DNA of 32,110 bases from Oscillospiraceae bacterium (GTDB taxonomy: Bacteria > Bacillota > Clostridia > Saccharofermentanales > Saccharofermentanaceae), in the NCBI GenBank assembly GCA_902801755.1, contig CADCJM010000007.1, positions 1-32,110 on the forward strand. Direction: 5' to 3'. Positions 25,881-32,110 of this stretch are shown in pieces (the stretch's first letter is position 1; every line of letters starts with the position of its first letter). Under the pieces are notes generated by a model. It saw only the letters and a list, made by a program, of their open reading frames with translations. It made no database searches and was not told the origin of the DNA. Made by a program: the position numbers and the translations under genes.

Positions 25881-27056
25881 ATGTCAGCAGAATCTTATTT
25901 GTCCAGAGGCGTTTCACCTACAAAGGATGATGTAAAGGCAGCAGTCAAGAATCAGTCCAAGGGTGTTTTCCCGGGTGCTTTCTGTAAGCTCATCGAAGAT
26001 CTTGCAGGTGATCCCGAATACTGCACAGCGATCCACGCTGACGGCGCAGGTACAAAATCCTCTGTTGCTTACCTCATGTATAAAGAAACCGGCAACTACG
26101 ACTGGTTCAAGGGTCTTGCCCAGGATTCACTCGTAATGAATACTGATGACCTTGCTTGCTGCGGAGTTACAGAAAACCTTATGCTTTCCAATACGATCGG
26201 CCGTAACGCTCATAGAGTAGACGGCAAAGCAATCGCGAAAGTAATCGAAGGTTATGATGAGATCATTTCCAAGCTCGCTTCCCAGGGCATCAATATTACA
26301 ATGTGCGGCGGCGAGACTGCTGACGTCGGAGACCTCGTAAAAACACTTATCGTTGACTCCACTCTCGTTGCAAGAGCTAAGAGATCTGAAGTTATCAATG
26401 CAGCTAACATCAAGCCCGGCAACGTAATCGTCGGTCTTGCGTCTTTCGGTCAGGCCACATATGAGGACAAGTACAATTCAGGTATGTCCTCAAACGGTCT
26501 TACAGCAGCACGTCATATGCTCCTTAACAAGTATTATTTCGAGAACTACAAGGAATCATTCTCCGATACATTAGGCGAGGATAAGGCTTACTGCGGTAAG
26601 TACAGACTTTCAGACAAGCTTCCCGGAACAGATGTTACTGTAGGAGAGGCTATACTTGCTCCTACAAGAACATTCCTTCCTGTTATCTCAAAGGTACTCG
26701 CTTCATATAGAGAGAATATCTACGGAATCATCCACTGCACAGGCGGCGGACAGGCTAAGTGCCGTGACTTCGGTACAGGCGTCAGATATGTTAAGGACAA
26801 CATGTTTGAACTTCCTCCGCTTTTCCAGGCAATCTATGAATCAGGTGAGATTCCCATGAAGGAGCTCTATCAGGTATTTAACTGCGGACACAGAATCGAG
26901 TTCTACGCAGACGAGTCTGTTGCATCCAAGATCATTGAAATTGCTTCATCTTTTAACATCGAATCGAAGGTTATCGGCCATGTCGAAAAGTCTTCAAACG
27001 GTAACACAAATGAAGTAATAATTAAATGCAATAACGAAGAGTTTGTATATAATTAA
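25881..27056 (+). CDS. purM: Phosphoribosylformylglycinamidine cyclo-ligase (AIR synthase), divergent type
   Basis: Closes the imidazole ring in purine synthesis (FGAM to AIR with ATP). The 391-residue protein is about 45 residues longer than the usual PurM. It opens with SYLSRGVSPTKDDVKAA, then HADGAGTKSS, DSLVMNTDDLACCG, CGGETADVGD and GLASFGQATYE. The C-terminal half has SGMSSNGLTAARH, GIIHCTGGGQ and QVFNCGHRIEF. From memory, the closest match in layout and wording is the roughly 388-residue AIR synthase of Bacteroidetes, not the Bacillus/E. coli form. It stands alone, without other pur genes, 43 bases after rnpB, with GGAGG before the ATG. No separate promoter is obvious. Confidence 0.88.
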   Translation: MSAESYLSRGVSPTKDDVKAAVKNQSKGVFPGAFCKLIEDLAGDPEYCTAIHADGAGTKSSVAYLMYKETGNYDWFKGLAQDSLVMNTDDLACCGVTENLMLSNTIGRNAHRVDGKAIAKVIEGYDEIISKLASQGINITMCGGETADVGDLVKTLIVDSTLVARAKRSEVINAANIKPGNVIVGLASFGQATYEDKYNSGMSSNGLTAARHMLLNKYYFENYKESFSDTLGEDKAYCGKYRLSDKLPGTDVTVGEAILAPTRTFLPVISKVLASYRENIYGIIHCTGGGQAKCRDFGTGVRYVKDNMFELPPLFQAIYESGEIPMKELYQVFNCGHRIEFYADESVASKIIEIASSFNIESKVIGHVEKSSNGNTNEVIIKCNNEEFVYN

Positions 27057-27060
27057 TTAA

Positions 27061-27098
27061 GGGCAGGTCAATACCTGCTCAAATAATTAAAGGCAGGT
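27061..27098 (+). promoter_or_regulatory. Hairpin with duplicated arm at the aquaporin ribosome binding site
   Basis: GGGCAGGT (27061-27068) pairs with ACCTGCTC (27073-27080, one G-U) around a CAAT loop. A second GGCAGGT (27092-27098) overlaps the ribosome binding site of the next gene. The middle arm ACCTGC could pair with either copy, so the two states are mutually exclusive. The hairpin has no T run, so a terminator role is unlikely. Confidence 0.45.
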
Positions 27099-27104
27099 GT
27101 TGAT

Positions 27105-27794
27105 ATGGACTCGTTCAAAAAATGTATTGCCGAGTTTATCGGTACATTCACACTCGTACTGGTAGGATGTGGTACTGCAATGCTCGTTGGCTGTGATTCA
27201 GTTAACGGCTGCGGCTATATTCTCACGGCTTTTGCTTTTGGTCTCGTTATTGTTGGTATGGCTTATACTGTCGGTAATGTTTCCGGCTGCCACATTAACC
27301 CGGCTGTTTCCTTAGCTGTGTTGATCTCCGGCAGGATGTCTGTTACTGACTTCATTTTCTATGTGATCTCTCAGGTTCTTGGTGCCATCAGCGGTGCTGC
27401 ATGCCTTAAGATCATTTTCTCCTTGGGCAAGGTAAAGGATATGACCGGTGGTTTGGGATCAAACGGCCTTGCCCTTGTCAGTGAAAGCATTCCTGCAGGT
27501 CTTATTGTTGAGATTCTCTTAACATTCATTTTCGTTCTTGTAATCCTTGGCGTTACTGATTCCAAGTACAGCCACGGTTCATTCGGTGGAGTCGTAATCG
27601 GCTTTGCTCTCGTTATGGTTCACATTTTAGGCATCGGCCTTACAGGCACATCTGTTAACCCCGCACGTTCTATCGGACCTGCTCTCTTTGCAGGCGGTGA
27701 TGCTCTTAAGTATCTCTGGGTATTCATTGTAGGACCTCTCGTTGGTGGAGCTCTTGCAGCTGTTATCTATAAGGTCATGGCAAAGAAAGATTAA
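27105..27794 (+). CDS. Aquaporin (MIP family, water-channel type)
   Basis: A 229-residue channel with six membrane helices and two half-helices. The NPA boxes are HINPAVS (65-67) and SVNPARS (185-187). The selectivity filter matches E. coli AqpZ in identity and spacing: Phe45, His173, Thr182 and Arg188. This predicts a water channel rather than a glycerol facilitator. Glycerol facilitators carry Gly/Phe at the His/Thr positions and NPA insertions that are absent here. The ribosome binding site GGCAGGTG may be masked by the hairpin described just upstream. Neighbouring genes give no functional clue. Confidence 0.93.
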   Translation: MDSFKKCIAEFIGTFTLVLVGCGTAMLVGCDSVNGCGYILTAFAFGLVIVGMAYTVGNVSGCHINPAVSLAVLISGRMSVTDFIFYVISQVLGAISGAACLKIIFSLGKVKDMTGGLGSNGLALVSESIPAGLIVEILLTFIFVLVILGVTDSKYSHGSFGGVVIGFALVMVHILGIGLTGTSVNPARSIGPALFAGGDALKYLWVFIVGPLVGGALAAVIYKVMAKKD

Positions 27795-27820
27795 TTAGTA
27801 GTACCTTACTGATTCATTAT

Positions 27821-27888
27821 TAACCCGACCGGGTACGAAGGGCTGTCTCATATGTAACCCGACCGGGTACGAAGGGCTGTCTCATATG
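27821..27888. repeat. Perfect 34-bp tandem duplication
   Basis: Two identical, abutting 34-base units lie at 27821-27854 and 27855-27888. Each holds a short inverted repeat (ACCCG-AC-CGGGT) followed by GAAGGGCTGTCTCATATG. The second unit supplies the left arm of the long hairpin next to it. The exact identity suggests a recent duplication, for example by replication slippage. Confidence 0.97.
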
Positions 27889-27900
27889 GGACAGCCCTTC
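27871..27900. terminator. Long hairpin between convergent genes, possible terminator
   Basis: A 13-bp stem (27871-27883 with 27888-27900, one G-U) encloses an ATAT loop. It lies between the aquaporin and the convergent glnA. T runs are poor on both sides, so it may be a terminator remnant or a structural repeat. The first repeat unit offers an alternative left arm at 27837-27849. Confidence 0.5.
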
Positions 27901-27938
27901 AACTATTTGAAAGGATTATTCTTTAATTAATTATCGAC

Positions 27939-27968
27939 AAAAAAGGGGATGCCGTTTTCGACATCCCC
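27939..27968 (-). terminator. Intrinsic terminator of glnA
   Basis: Read on the minus strand, the stem GGGGATG/CATCCCC is followed by six T. It lies 25 bases after the glnA stop codon. Confidence 0.9.
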
Positions 27969-27993
27969 ATATATTTATTTAAATATACAAAGA

Positions 27994-29904
27994 TCAGATC
28001 TGGTTATCGCAATATGTCTTGTACTTGTTCTTAAGTTCGTTCATTGCGTTCTTCATTGCGCGCTGATATTCGGAAGTCTTCTCCCAGTCGCCTGATTTAA
28101 CAGCATTCTTAACTCTTGTGAAGATAGAATCCTGAACGTCTGTATCTTTAGCGAGCAGGAGCTTAAGATCTTCGATATCGTTCCAGAGCTTTTCATCGTA
28201 GCTTACAGAGCCGTCATCAGATCTTGTAATGCTTCTGATAAGAGAGAGGTTTGCCGGAATGATCTTTTCCATGAGCTCCATCTCCCAGCGTACGAGCATT
28301 GCCTGATAGTAGGAATTGATAAGCTGATCGTCGAAAACATTGCCTCTGCAGAGGATCTCGGCAACGCTTGAATCCTTGAGTGTGGAAAGTGACTCGTAAA
28401 CTGTGGCAGCAGGTGTGCCGAAGAGTCTGTCACGCTCATTGGAATCCATATCCTCGAAAATATCATCTTCGCAGCGGTATAGTCTGTCTTTTTCAAGATA
28501 GTCGCTGGGTTCGCCGTAAGGCTTAATGAATTCAGCTTCCAAAGTCTTGCTGTCCTTGCCTGAATCAATAGCATAAGCAATACCGTCAAGCATAGCCTGA
28601 TATACAGAAGCAAGGCAGAGATATGTATTTGTGTGCGGGTTCGGAGCACGGAGCTCGAATCTTGTCGCATACTTTGTATCTTCGCTTCTTACAAGACCTA
28701 AGAGTACGGATCTGTTACGTGAAGGAGTATTAACGTCCATACCGATGGAAGCTACGCTGTGTGTAGGAGCTTCAAATCCGGGTGTAAGACGCTCAAATGC
28801 ATCAGTTGTAGCAGATACGAAAGGATTGATAACGTTGCTGTAGTGCTTCATGATGCCCATAAGGCAGCCCCAGCCGAATCTGCTCAAGAAATCGACTGTT
28901 GTGTCCTCAGGAGCAAAGAGATTGATCTTTTTGCCGCTCTTAAGGTAAGCAACAGCGTTAACATGTGTATGTTCACCGGATCCTGCGACACCGGGGAGGG
29001 GCTTTGCGTTGAAGCTGACATCAAGACCGTGAAGTCTGAAGATCTCCTTGATAAGGATCCTTGCGATAAGCTCATAGTCAGCGCCCTGGAGAGCATCAGA
29101 ATACTTCCAGTCAACTTCAAGCTGCTCCATGATGAAGTGGAACTGGCCGGAAGAGTTAAGAGATGCCTTAACGCCGCCGACTTCCTTGTGTCCCATCTCA
29201 GGATTGAAGCCGTAGTTGTCGAGAAGAAGGATGACCTGCTCTAAGGCTGTTCTGACAACGCCCTTTGTGCGCTTCCAGTAGGATTCCTTAAGTTCCTGAG
29301 AGATAGAGAGCTGCTCTGTGCTGATGATCTCATCAGGGGAGTTTACCCAGAATTCGAGCTCTGTTGCTGTAATTGTTGTGATGTGGTCAAGCTCGTCAGG
29401 TGTAAATCCGTAATCTGCGCATAAAGCGGGATCATTTAAGAATCTCTCTTTTACAGACCTCTCGAAAAACTCCGTGCTCTTGCGGAGAATAGATCTGGAG
29501 CAGACCTCATCGTTGTTATGCTTAAGGAAAGAGGGGATACGGAGAGTACCAACGGGCTTTCCTGTCTCAAAGTCGATATGCTCGTAGTTATAGTCGATGT
29601 ACCAGATTACCTTGCTGTCAGGGATCAGGTCGACCTTACCGTCGTTTAATGTTGCAATACCGGGCAGTACTACGGAGGAGCCGTCTGTTTGGACTGCCTT
29701 ACCGTCTAAATAGTTCTCAATGTTGTCAATGAAGTCTGACAAGGGGATCTTCTCGTCAGTGTCGTTGCCCATAAGGTCAACAGCTGCAAGAGATACGAAC
29801 TTGACTTCAGGATGAGCGCTGAGAATGTTCCTGATATCCTGTGCAGAGTGGTTTGCGGCAGGAATAACGTACAATAAATCAGGTATTACATGAAAATCAA
29901 TCAT
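27994..29904 (-). CDS. glnA: Glutamine synthetase, long form with C-terminal extension
   Basis: Makes glutamine from glutamate, ammonia and ATP. The catalytic core shows TATELEFWV (metal ligand), GHKEVGG, GSGEHTHVN, NPFVSATTDAFERLTPGFEAP and TRFELRAPNPHTNTYL, all equivalents of classic GS motifs. At 636 residues it is much longer than GSI (about 440-470). About the last 150 residues form a helical, charged extension, and the motif wording is closer to GSIII-like enzymes of anaerobes than to GSI. No adenylylation-loop tyrosine motif is visible. It is the only gene on the minus strand here and has its own promoter and terminator. AGAAGG lies about ten bases before the ATG. The fold is certain; the exact GS class is not. 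Confidence 0.9.
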   Translation of the reverse strand: MIDFHVIPDLLYVIPAANHSAQDIRNILSAHPEVKFVSLAAVDLMGNDTDEKIPLSDFIDNIENYLDGKAVQTDGSSVVLPGIATLNDGKVDLIPDSKVIWYIDYNYEHIDFETGKPVGTLRIPSFLKHNNDEVCSRSILRKSTEFFERSVKERFLNDPALCADYGFTPDELDHITTITATELEFWVNSPDEIISTEQLSISQELKESYWKRTKGVVRTALEQVILLLDNYGFNPEMGHKEVGGVKASLNSSGQFHFIMEQLEVDWKYSDALQGADYELIARILIKEIFRLHGLDVSFNAKPLPGVAGSGEHTHVNAVAYLKSGKKINLFAPEDTTVDFLSRFGWGCLMGIMKHYSNVINPFVSATTDAFERLTPGFEAPTHSVASIGMDVNTPSRNRSVLLGLVRSEDTKYATRFELRAPNPHTNTYLCLASVYQAMLDGIAYAIDSGKDSKTLEAEFIKPYGEPSDYLEKDRLYRCEDDIFEDMDSNERDRLFGTPAATVYESLSTLKDSSVAEILCRGNVFDDQLINSYYQAMLVRWEMELMEKIIPANLSLIRSITRSDDGSVSYDEKLWNDIEDLKLLLAKDTDVQDSIFTRVKNAVKSGDWEKTSEYQRAMKNAMNELKNKYKTYCDNQI

Positions 29905-29937
29905 ATTTATACGACCTTCTAAAAATATAATAGGGAG

Positions 29938-29946
29938 ATTGTATCA
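29938..29946 (-). promoter_or_regulatory. Extended -10 promoter element of glnA
   Basis: On the minus strand the sequence TGATACAAT is a TGn-extended -10 box about 35 bases before the glnA start. The -35 region (TACTCA at 17 bases) is weak, as often with extended -10 promoters. No GlnR-type operator is recognised nearby. Confidence 0.6.
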
Positions 29947-30051
29947 CAAGTATTACTTTTTGAGTAAAAGTTGGTTCAATTTTATGTTTTATCTTTTAAA
30001 ATCTGCTCGTTTTGCGTAATATATCGATATCGAAAGATTTGAGGTGTGTTG

Positions 30052-30888
30052 ATGTTAATAGCAGCAATAAAGAGCATTTTCGACATTGATAATGTCGGCA
30101 GCAGGTGGGGAGTACGTATTCTTTACCTTGTTACAGTAGTTCTTAATGCTGCAATACACTTTAATCCCTGGGCAGATACTGATTTTACCCCTCTCCAGAG
30201 CTGGGCTATGGACGTCTATAACCTCACGGAATATGATGCTGACCAGTATAACGCCCTGATGAATGCCATTCCGATAAGCACGGGAAATATCATATATATC
30301 ATTTCGCTTTGTGCCGGATATCTGCTTCTTCTGGCCAGTGCATATATCTATGCCGGACTTTATGTAAGGGCATTCAGGAAAGAAAAGCTCGCTTCTGTCC
30401 ATGATGACGATCCCGAGGTCCTTAACTATGCCATTGAGCACCTTCCTGATAAGCCGATAAAGCCCTCCAAGCTTTTCTTAAGACTTGTCCTGATAATGCT
30501 GTTTTCGACGCTTATCTCAATGCCATTTGTGATGATAACGTTCTATTTTATGTTTATTGCTATAATCGGCCTGCCGTTCGTATTTACGGCTCCGGTTGCA
30601 TATCTGTCGGGCGATACGGGATTTTTCAGTTCTTTGCCTTATGCTGTAAGGCTCTCCCGGAAGTACTATTTCATCAACATGAGAAGCATAGGTCTTATCC
30701 TTTTTGCCATTCTTATCGTTGATTTTACGGTCCCGCTTATAGCAAACCTGTCTCTGACGGCGTTTTATATTGTAGATGCCGCCATTACGACCTGGATCTG
30801 GCTGGCGTTTGCAAGGCTTGCCGGAATGGCTTACTGCACCATGAAGGATTTCCCAATTAAAGGCGGCAAGAGGCCATTTGCGATCTGA
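30052..30888 (+). CDS. Multi-pass membrane protein of unknown function
   Basis: I do not recognise this 278-residue protein. It has about six hydrophobic segments in three groups: near residues 20-35, 80-110 and 140-270. A short acidic/basic cytoplasmic-like stretch (about 110-138, RAFRKEKLASVHDDDPE) lies between them. The tail ends KGGKRPFAI. There is no signal peptidase site, binding motif or catalytic signature that I can name. The ATG is preceded by GAGGT at a good distance; an in-frame GTG six bases earlier is less well placed. It is divergent from glnA across a 147-base gap and stands alone before the malic enzyme gene. A transporter or envelope-organising role is possible, but the sequence does not show it. 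Confidence 0.75.
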   Translation: MLIAAIKSIFDIDNVGSRWGVRILYLVTVVLNAAIHFNPWADTDFTPLQSWAMDVYNLTEYDADQYNALMNAIPISTGNIIYIISLCAGYLLLLASAYIYAGLYVRAFRKEKLASVHDDDPEVLNYAIEHLPDKPIKPSKLFLRLVLIMLFSTLISMPFVMITFYFMFIAIIGLPFVFTAPVAYLSGDTGFFSSLPYAVRLSRKYYFINMRSIGLILFAILIVDFTVPLIANLSLTAFYIVDAAITTWIWLAFARLAGMAYCTMKDFPIKGGKRPFAI

Positions 30889-30969
30889 AGCATAGTCTTC
30901 GTTTCCTGTTTACTGTTCAAAACGACAATAAATAGGCAGTTTTGGATAAAAAATCTTATAATCCCGAGA

Positions 30970-30998
30970 TTGTTTTTGCTTTTATTTATATTTATTAT
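30970..30998 (+). promoter_or_regulatory. Candidate promoter of the malic enzyme gene
   Basis: TTGTTT (30970-30975) and TATTAT (30993-30998) are spaced by 17 bases in a very T-rich stretch. A perfect TATAAT at 30957-30962 is an alternative but lacks a convincing -35 box. Confidence 0.5.
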
Positions 30999-31033
30999 TA
31001 GTGCGTTAAGATTAAAAACGGAGGTTCATAATT

Positions 31034-32110
31034 ATGGACGTTAATGAGAAAGCAATTAAGATGCATGAAGAGTGGGCTGGTAAGATCGAAGTTATTGCCA
31101 AAGCTCCCGTAGGTACTAAGGAAGAACTCGCAATCGCTTACACACCCGGTGTTGCAGCTCCTTGTCTTGAGATCCAGAAGGATGTTGACCTCTCTTATAA
31201 ATACACAAGAAGACACAATCTCGTAGCTGTTGTTACTGACGGTACAGCAGTTTTAGGCCTTGGAGACATCGGACCTGAAGCAGGTATGCCTGTTATGGAA
31301 GGTAAGTGCGCGCTCTTTAAGGCTTTTGGTGATGTTGACGCATTCCCTCTTTGCATCCGTTCAAAGGACGTTGATGAGATCGTTAACACAGTAGCACTTC
31401 TCGCAGGTTCTTTCGGTGGTGTAAACCTCGAGGATATCTCAGCTCCCAGATGCTTCGAGATCGAGAAGAAGCTTAAGGAAAGATGCGACATCCCGATCTT
31501 CCACGATGACCAGCACGGTACAGCAGTTATCACTCTTGCAGGTCTTACAAATGCTCTTAAGATCGTTGGCAAGAAGATGGAAGATATCCATGTTGTAGTT
31601 AACGGCGCCGGCGCTGCTGCTACAGCAATCACAAAGCTCCTTATCTCCAGAGGCCTCAAGAACGTTATCCTCTGCGACAGAAAGGGTGCTATCTATGAGG
31701 GAAGAGAAGGCCTCAATTCTGCTAAGGAAGAGATGGCTAAGATCACAAATCCTGAGAAGAAGGCAGGTTCTCTTGCTGACGTTATCGTTGGTGCAGATGT
31801 ATTCATCGGCGTTTCCGCTCCTGGCGTTCTTACAGCAGACATGGTAGCTACAATGGCTAAGGATCCTGTTGTTTTCGCTTGCGCTAACCCTGTACCTGAG
31901 ATCCTTCCTGACGAGGCTAAGAAGGCCGGTGTTGCAGTTATGGCTACAGGCCGTTCAGACTTCCCGAACCAGGTTAACAACGTTCTCGCATTCCCGGGCA
32001 TCTTCCGTGGCGCTCTCGATGTAAGAGCTTCCGATATCAACGATGAGATGAAGATCGCTGCTGCAAACGCTATCGCAGGCATCGTATCCGACGCTGAACT
32101 CAACCCTGAG
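31034..32110 (+). CDS. NAD(P)-dependent malic enzyme, 3' end beyond window
   Basis: Oxidatively decarboxylates malate to pyruvate. 359 codons are present and the frame is still open at the window end; the short bacterial form has roughly 390-410 residues, so only the C-terminus is missing. The catalytic tyrosine is in IAYTPGVAAPC, followed by VTDGTAVLGLGDIGP. The metal-binding region is GVNLEDISAPRCFEIE and IFHDDQHGTA. The Rossmann motif is VVNGAGAAATAI, and FACANPVPEI follows. GGAGG lies nine bases before the ATG. Strong codon bias like that of rpsB and tsf suggests high expression. NAD versus NADP preference cannot be read with confidence. Confidence 0.95.
   Translation, partial: MDVNEKAIKMHEEWAGKIEVIAKAPVGTKEELAIAYTPGVAAPCLEIQKDVDLSYKYTRRHNLVAVVTDGTAVLGLGDIGPEAGMPVMEGKCALFKAFGDVDAFPLCIRSKDVDEIVNTVALLAGSFGGVNLEDISAPRCFEIEKKLKERCDIPIFHDDQHGTAVITLAGLTNALKIVGKKMEDIHVVVNGAGAAATAITKLLISRGLKNVILCDRKGAIYEGREGLNSAKEEMAKITNPEKKAGSLADVIVGADVFIGVSAPGVLTADMVATMAKDPVVFACANPVPEILPDEAKKAGVAVMATGRSDFPNQVNNVLAFPGIFRGALDVRASDINDEMKIAAANAIAGIVSDAELNPE

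Noticed and set aside
28759..29244. 161-residue open frame on the plus strand inside glnA
   Set aside because: It is antisense to a clear glutamine synthetase and has no supporting motif.
29955..29971. Inverted repeat ACTTTT/AAAAGT as a GlnR operator
   Set aside because: It does not match the TGTNA-N7-TNACA pattern of GlnR sites; too short to claim a regulator.
31195..32103. Two long minus-strand open frames near the window end
   Set aside because: They are antisense to the malic enzyme gene, which is real but runs off the window and so has no stop codon.

Overview
The window looks like a low-to-moderate GC (roughly 44%) Clostridia chromosome segment. I infer this from the Firmicutes-type PolC polymerase, the gene order rpsB-tsf-pyrH-frr-uppS-cdsA-dxr-rseP-ispG-polC, the dnaG-trmK-nif3 group, strong AGGAGG-type ribosome binding sites and the codon use. 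An Oscillospirales-like anaerobe is plausible, but I cannot place it to genus. Almost everything here is core housekeeping. I see no prophage, transposase, CRISPR array, toxin-antitoxin pair or defence island.

Layout. 1-120: a tRNA-Pro with anticodon AGG and its terminator. 194-1741: a multi-pass GT-C-type glycosyltransferase-like protein. 1795-3852: thyA, a histidine-phosphatase-family gene and folA, a folate/dTMP cluster. 3888-5857: promoter and structured leader, then rpsB-tsf and a strong terminator. 5882-19718: a long operon-like run starting at a promoter before pyrH. It covers pyrimidine nucleotide supply (pyrH), ribosome recycling (frr), envelope lipid carrier and phospholipid synthesis (uppS, cdsA), the MEP isoprenoid pathway (dxr, ispG), a site-2 protease (rseP), the replicative polymerase polC and the restart helicase priA. 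dxr and ispG make isoprenoid precursors that UppS turns into the cell-wall lipid carrier. 19731-22045: a promoter with a TGTACA palindrome, then dapA, dapB, yajC and a terminator (lysine/diaminopimelate synthesis and Sec accessory). 22063-25467: dnaG, trmK and a Nif3-like gene, tightly overlapped. 25500-25838: RNase P RNA (rnpB). 25881-27056: a purM of unusual, Bacteroidetes-like type. 27105-27794: a water-type aquaporin. 27821-27968: a 34-bp tandem duplication, a long hairpin and the glnA terminator. 29904-27994 (minus): a long glutamine synthetase. 30052-30888: an unknown membrane protein. 31034-end: an NAD(P)-malic enzyme cut by the window edge.

The most unusual signal is in PolC. The DEDDh proofreading exonuclease domain that normally interrupts its PHP domain is recognisable by alignment, but it has lost at least four of its five catalytic residues and has been expanded by an acidic insert. 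The polymerase active site and zinc motif are intact. Smaller items worth checking are the rpsB leader hairpin, a possible ribosome-binding-site switch before the aquaporin, the operator-like palindrome before dapA, the absence of sigA/rpoD between dnaG and trmK, and the tRNA-Pro with A34. I do not see a wholly new multi-gene system.
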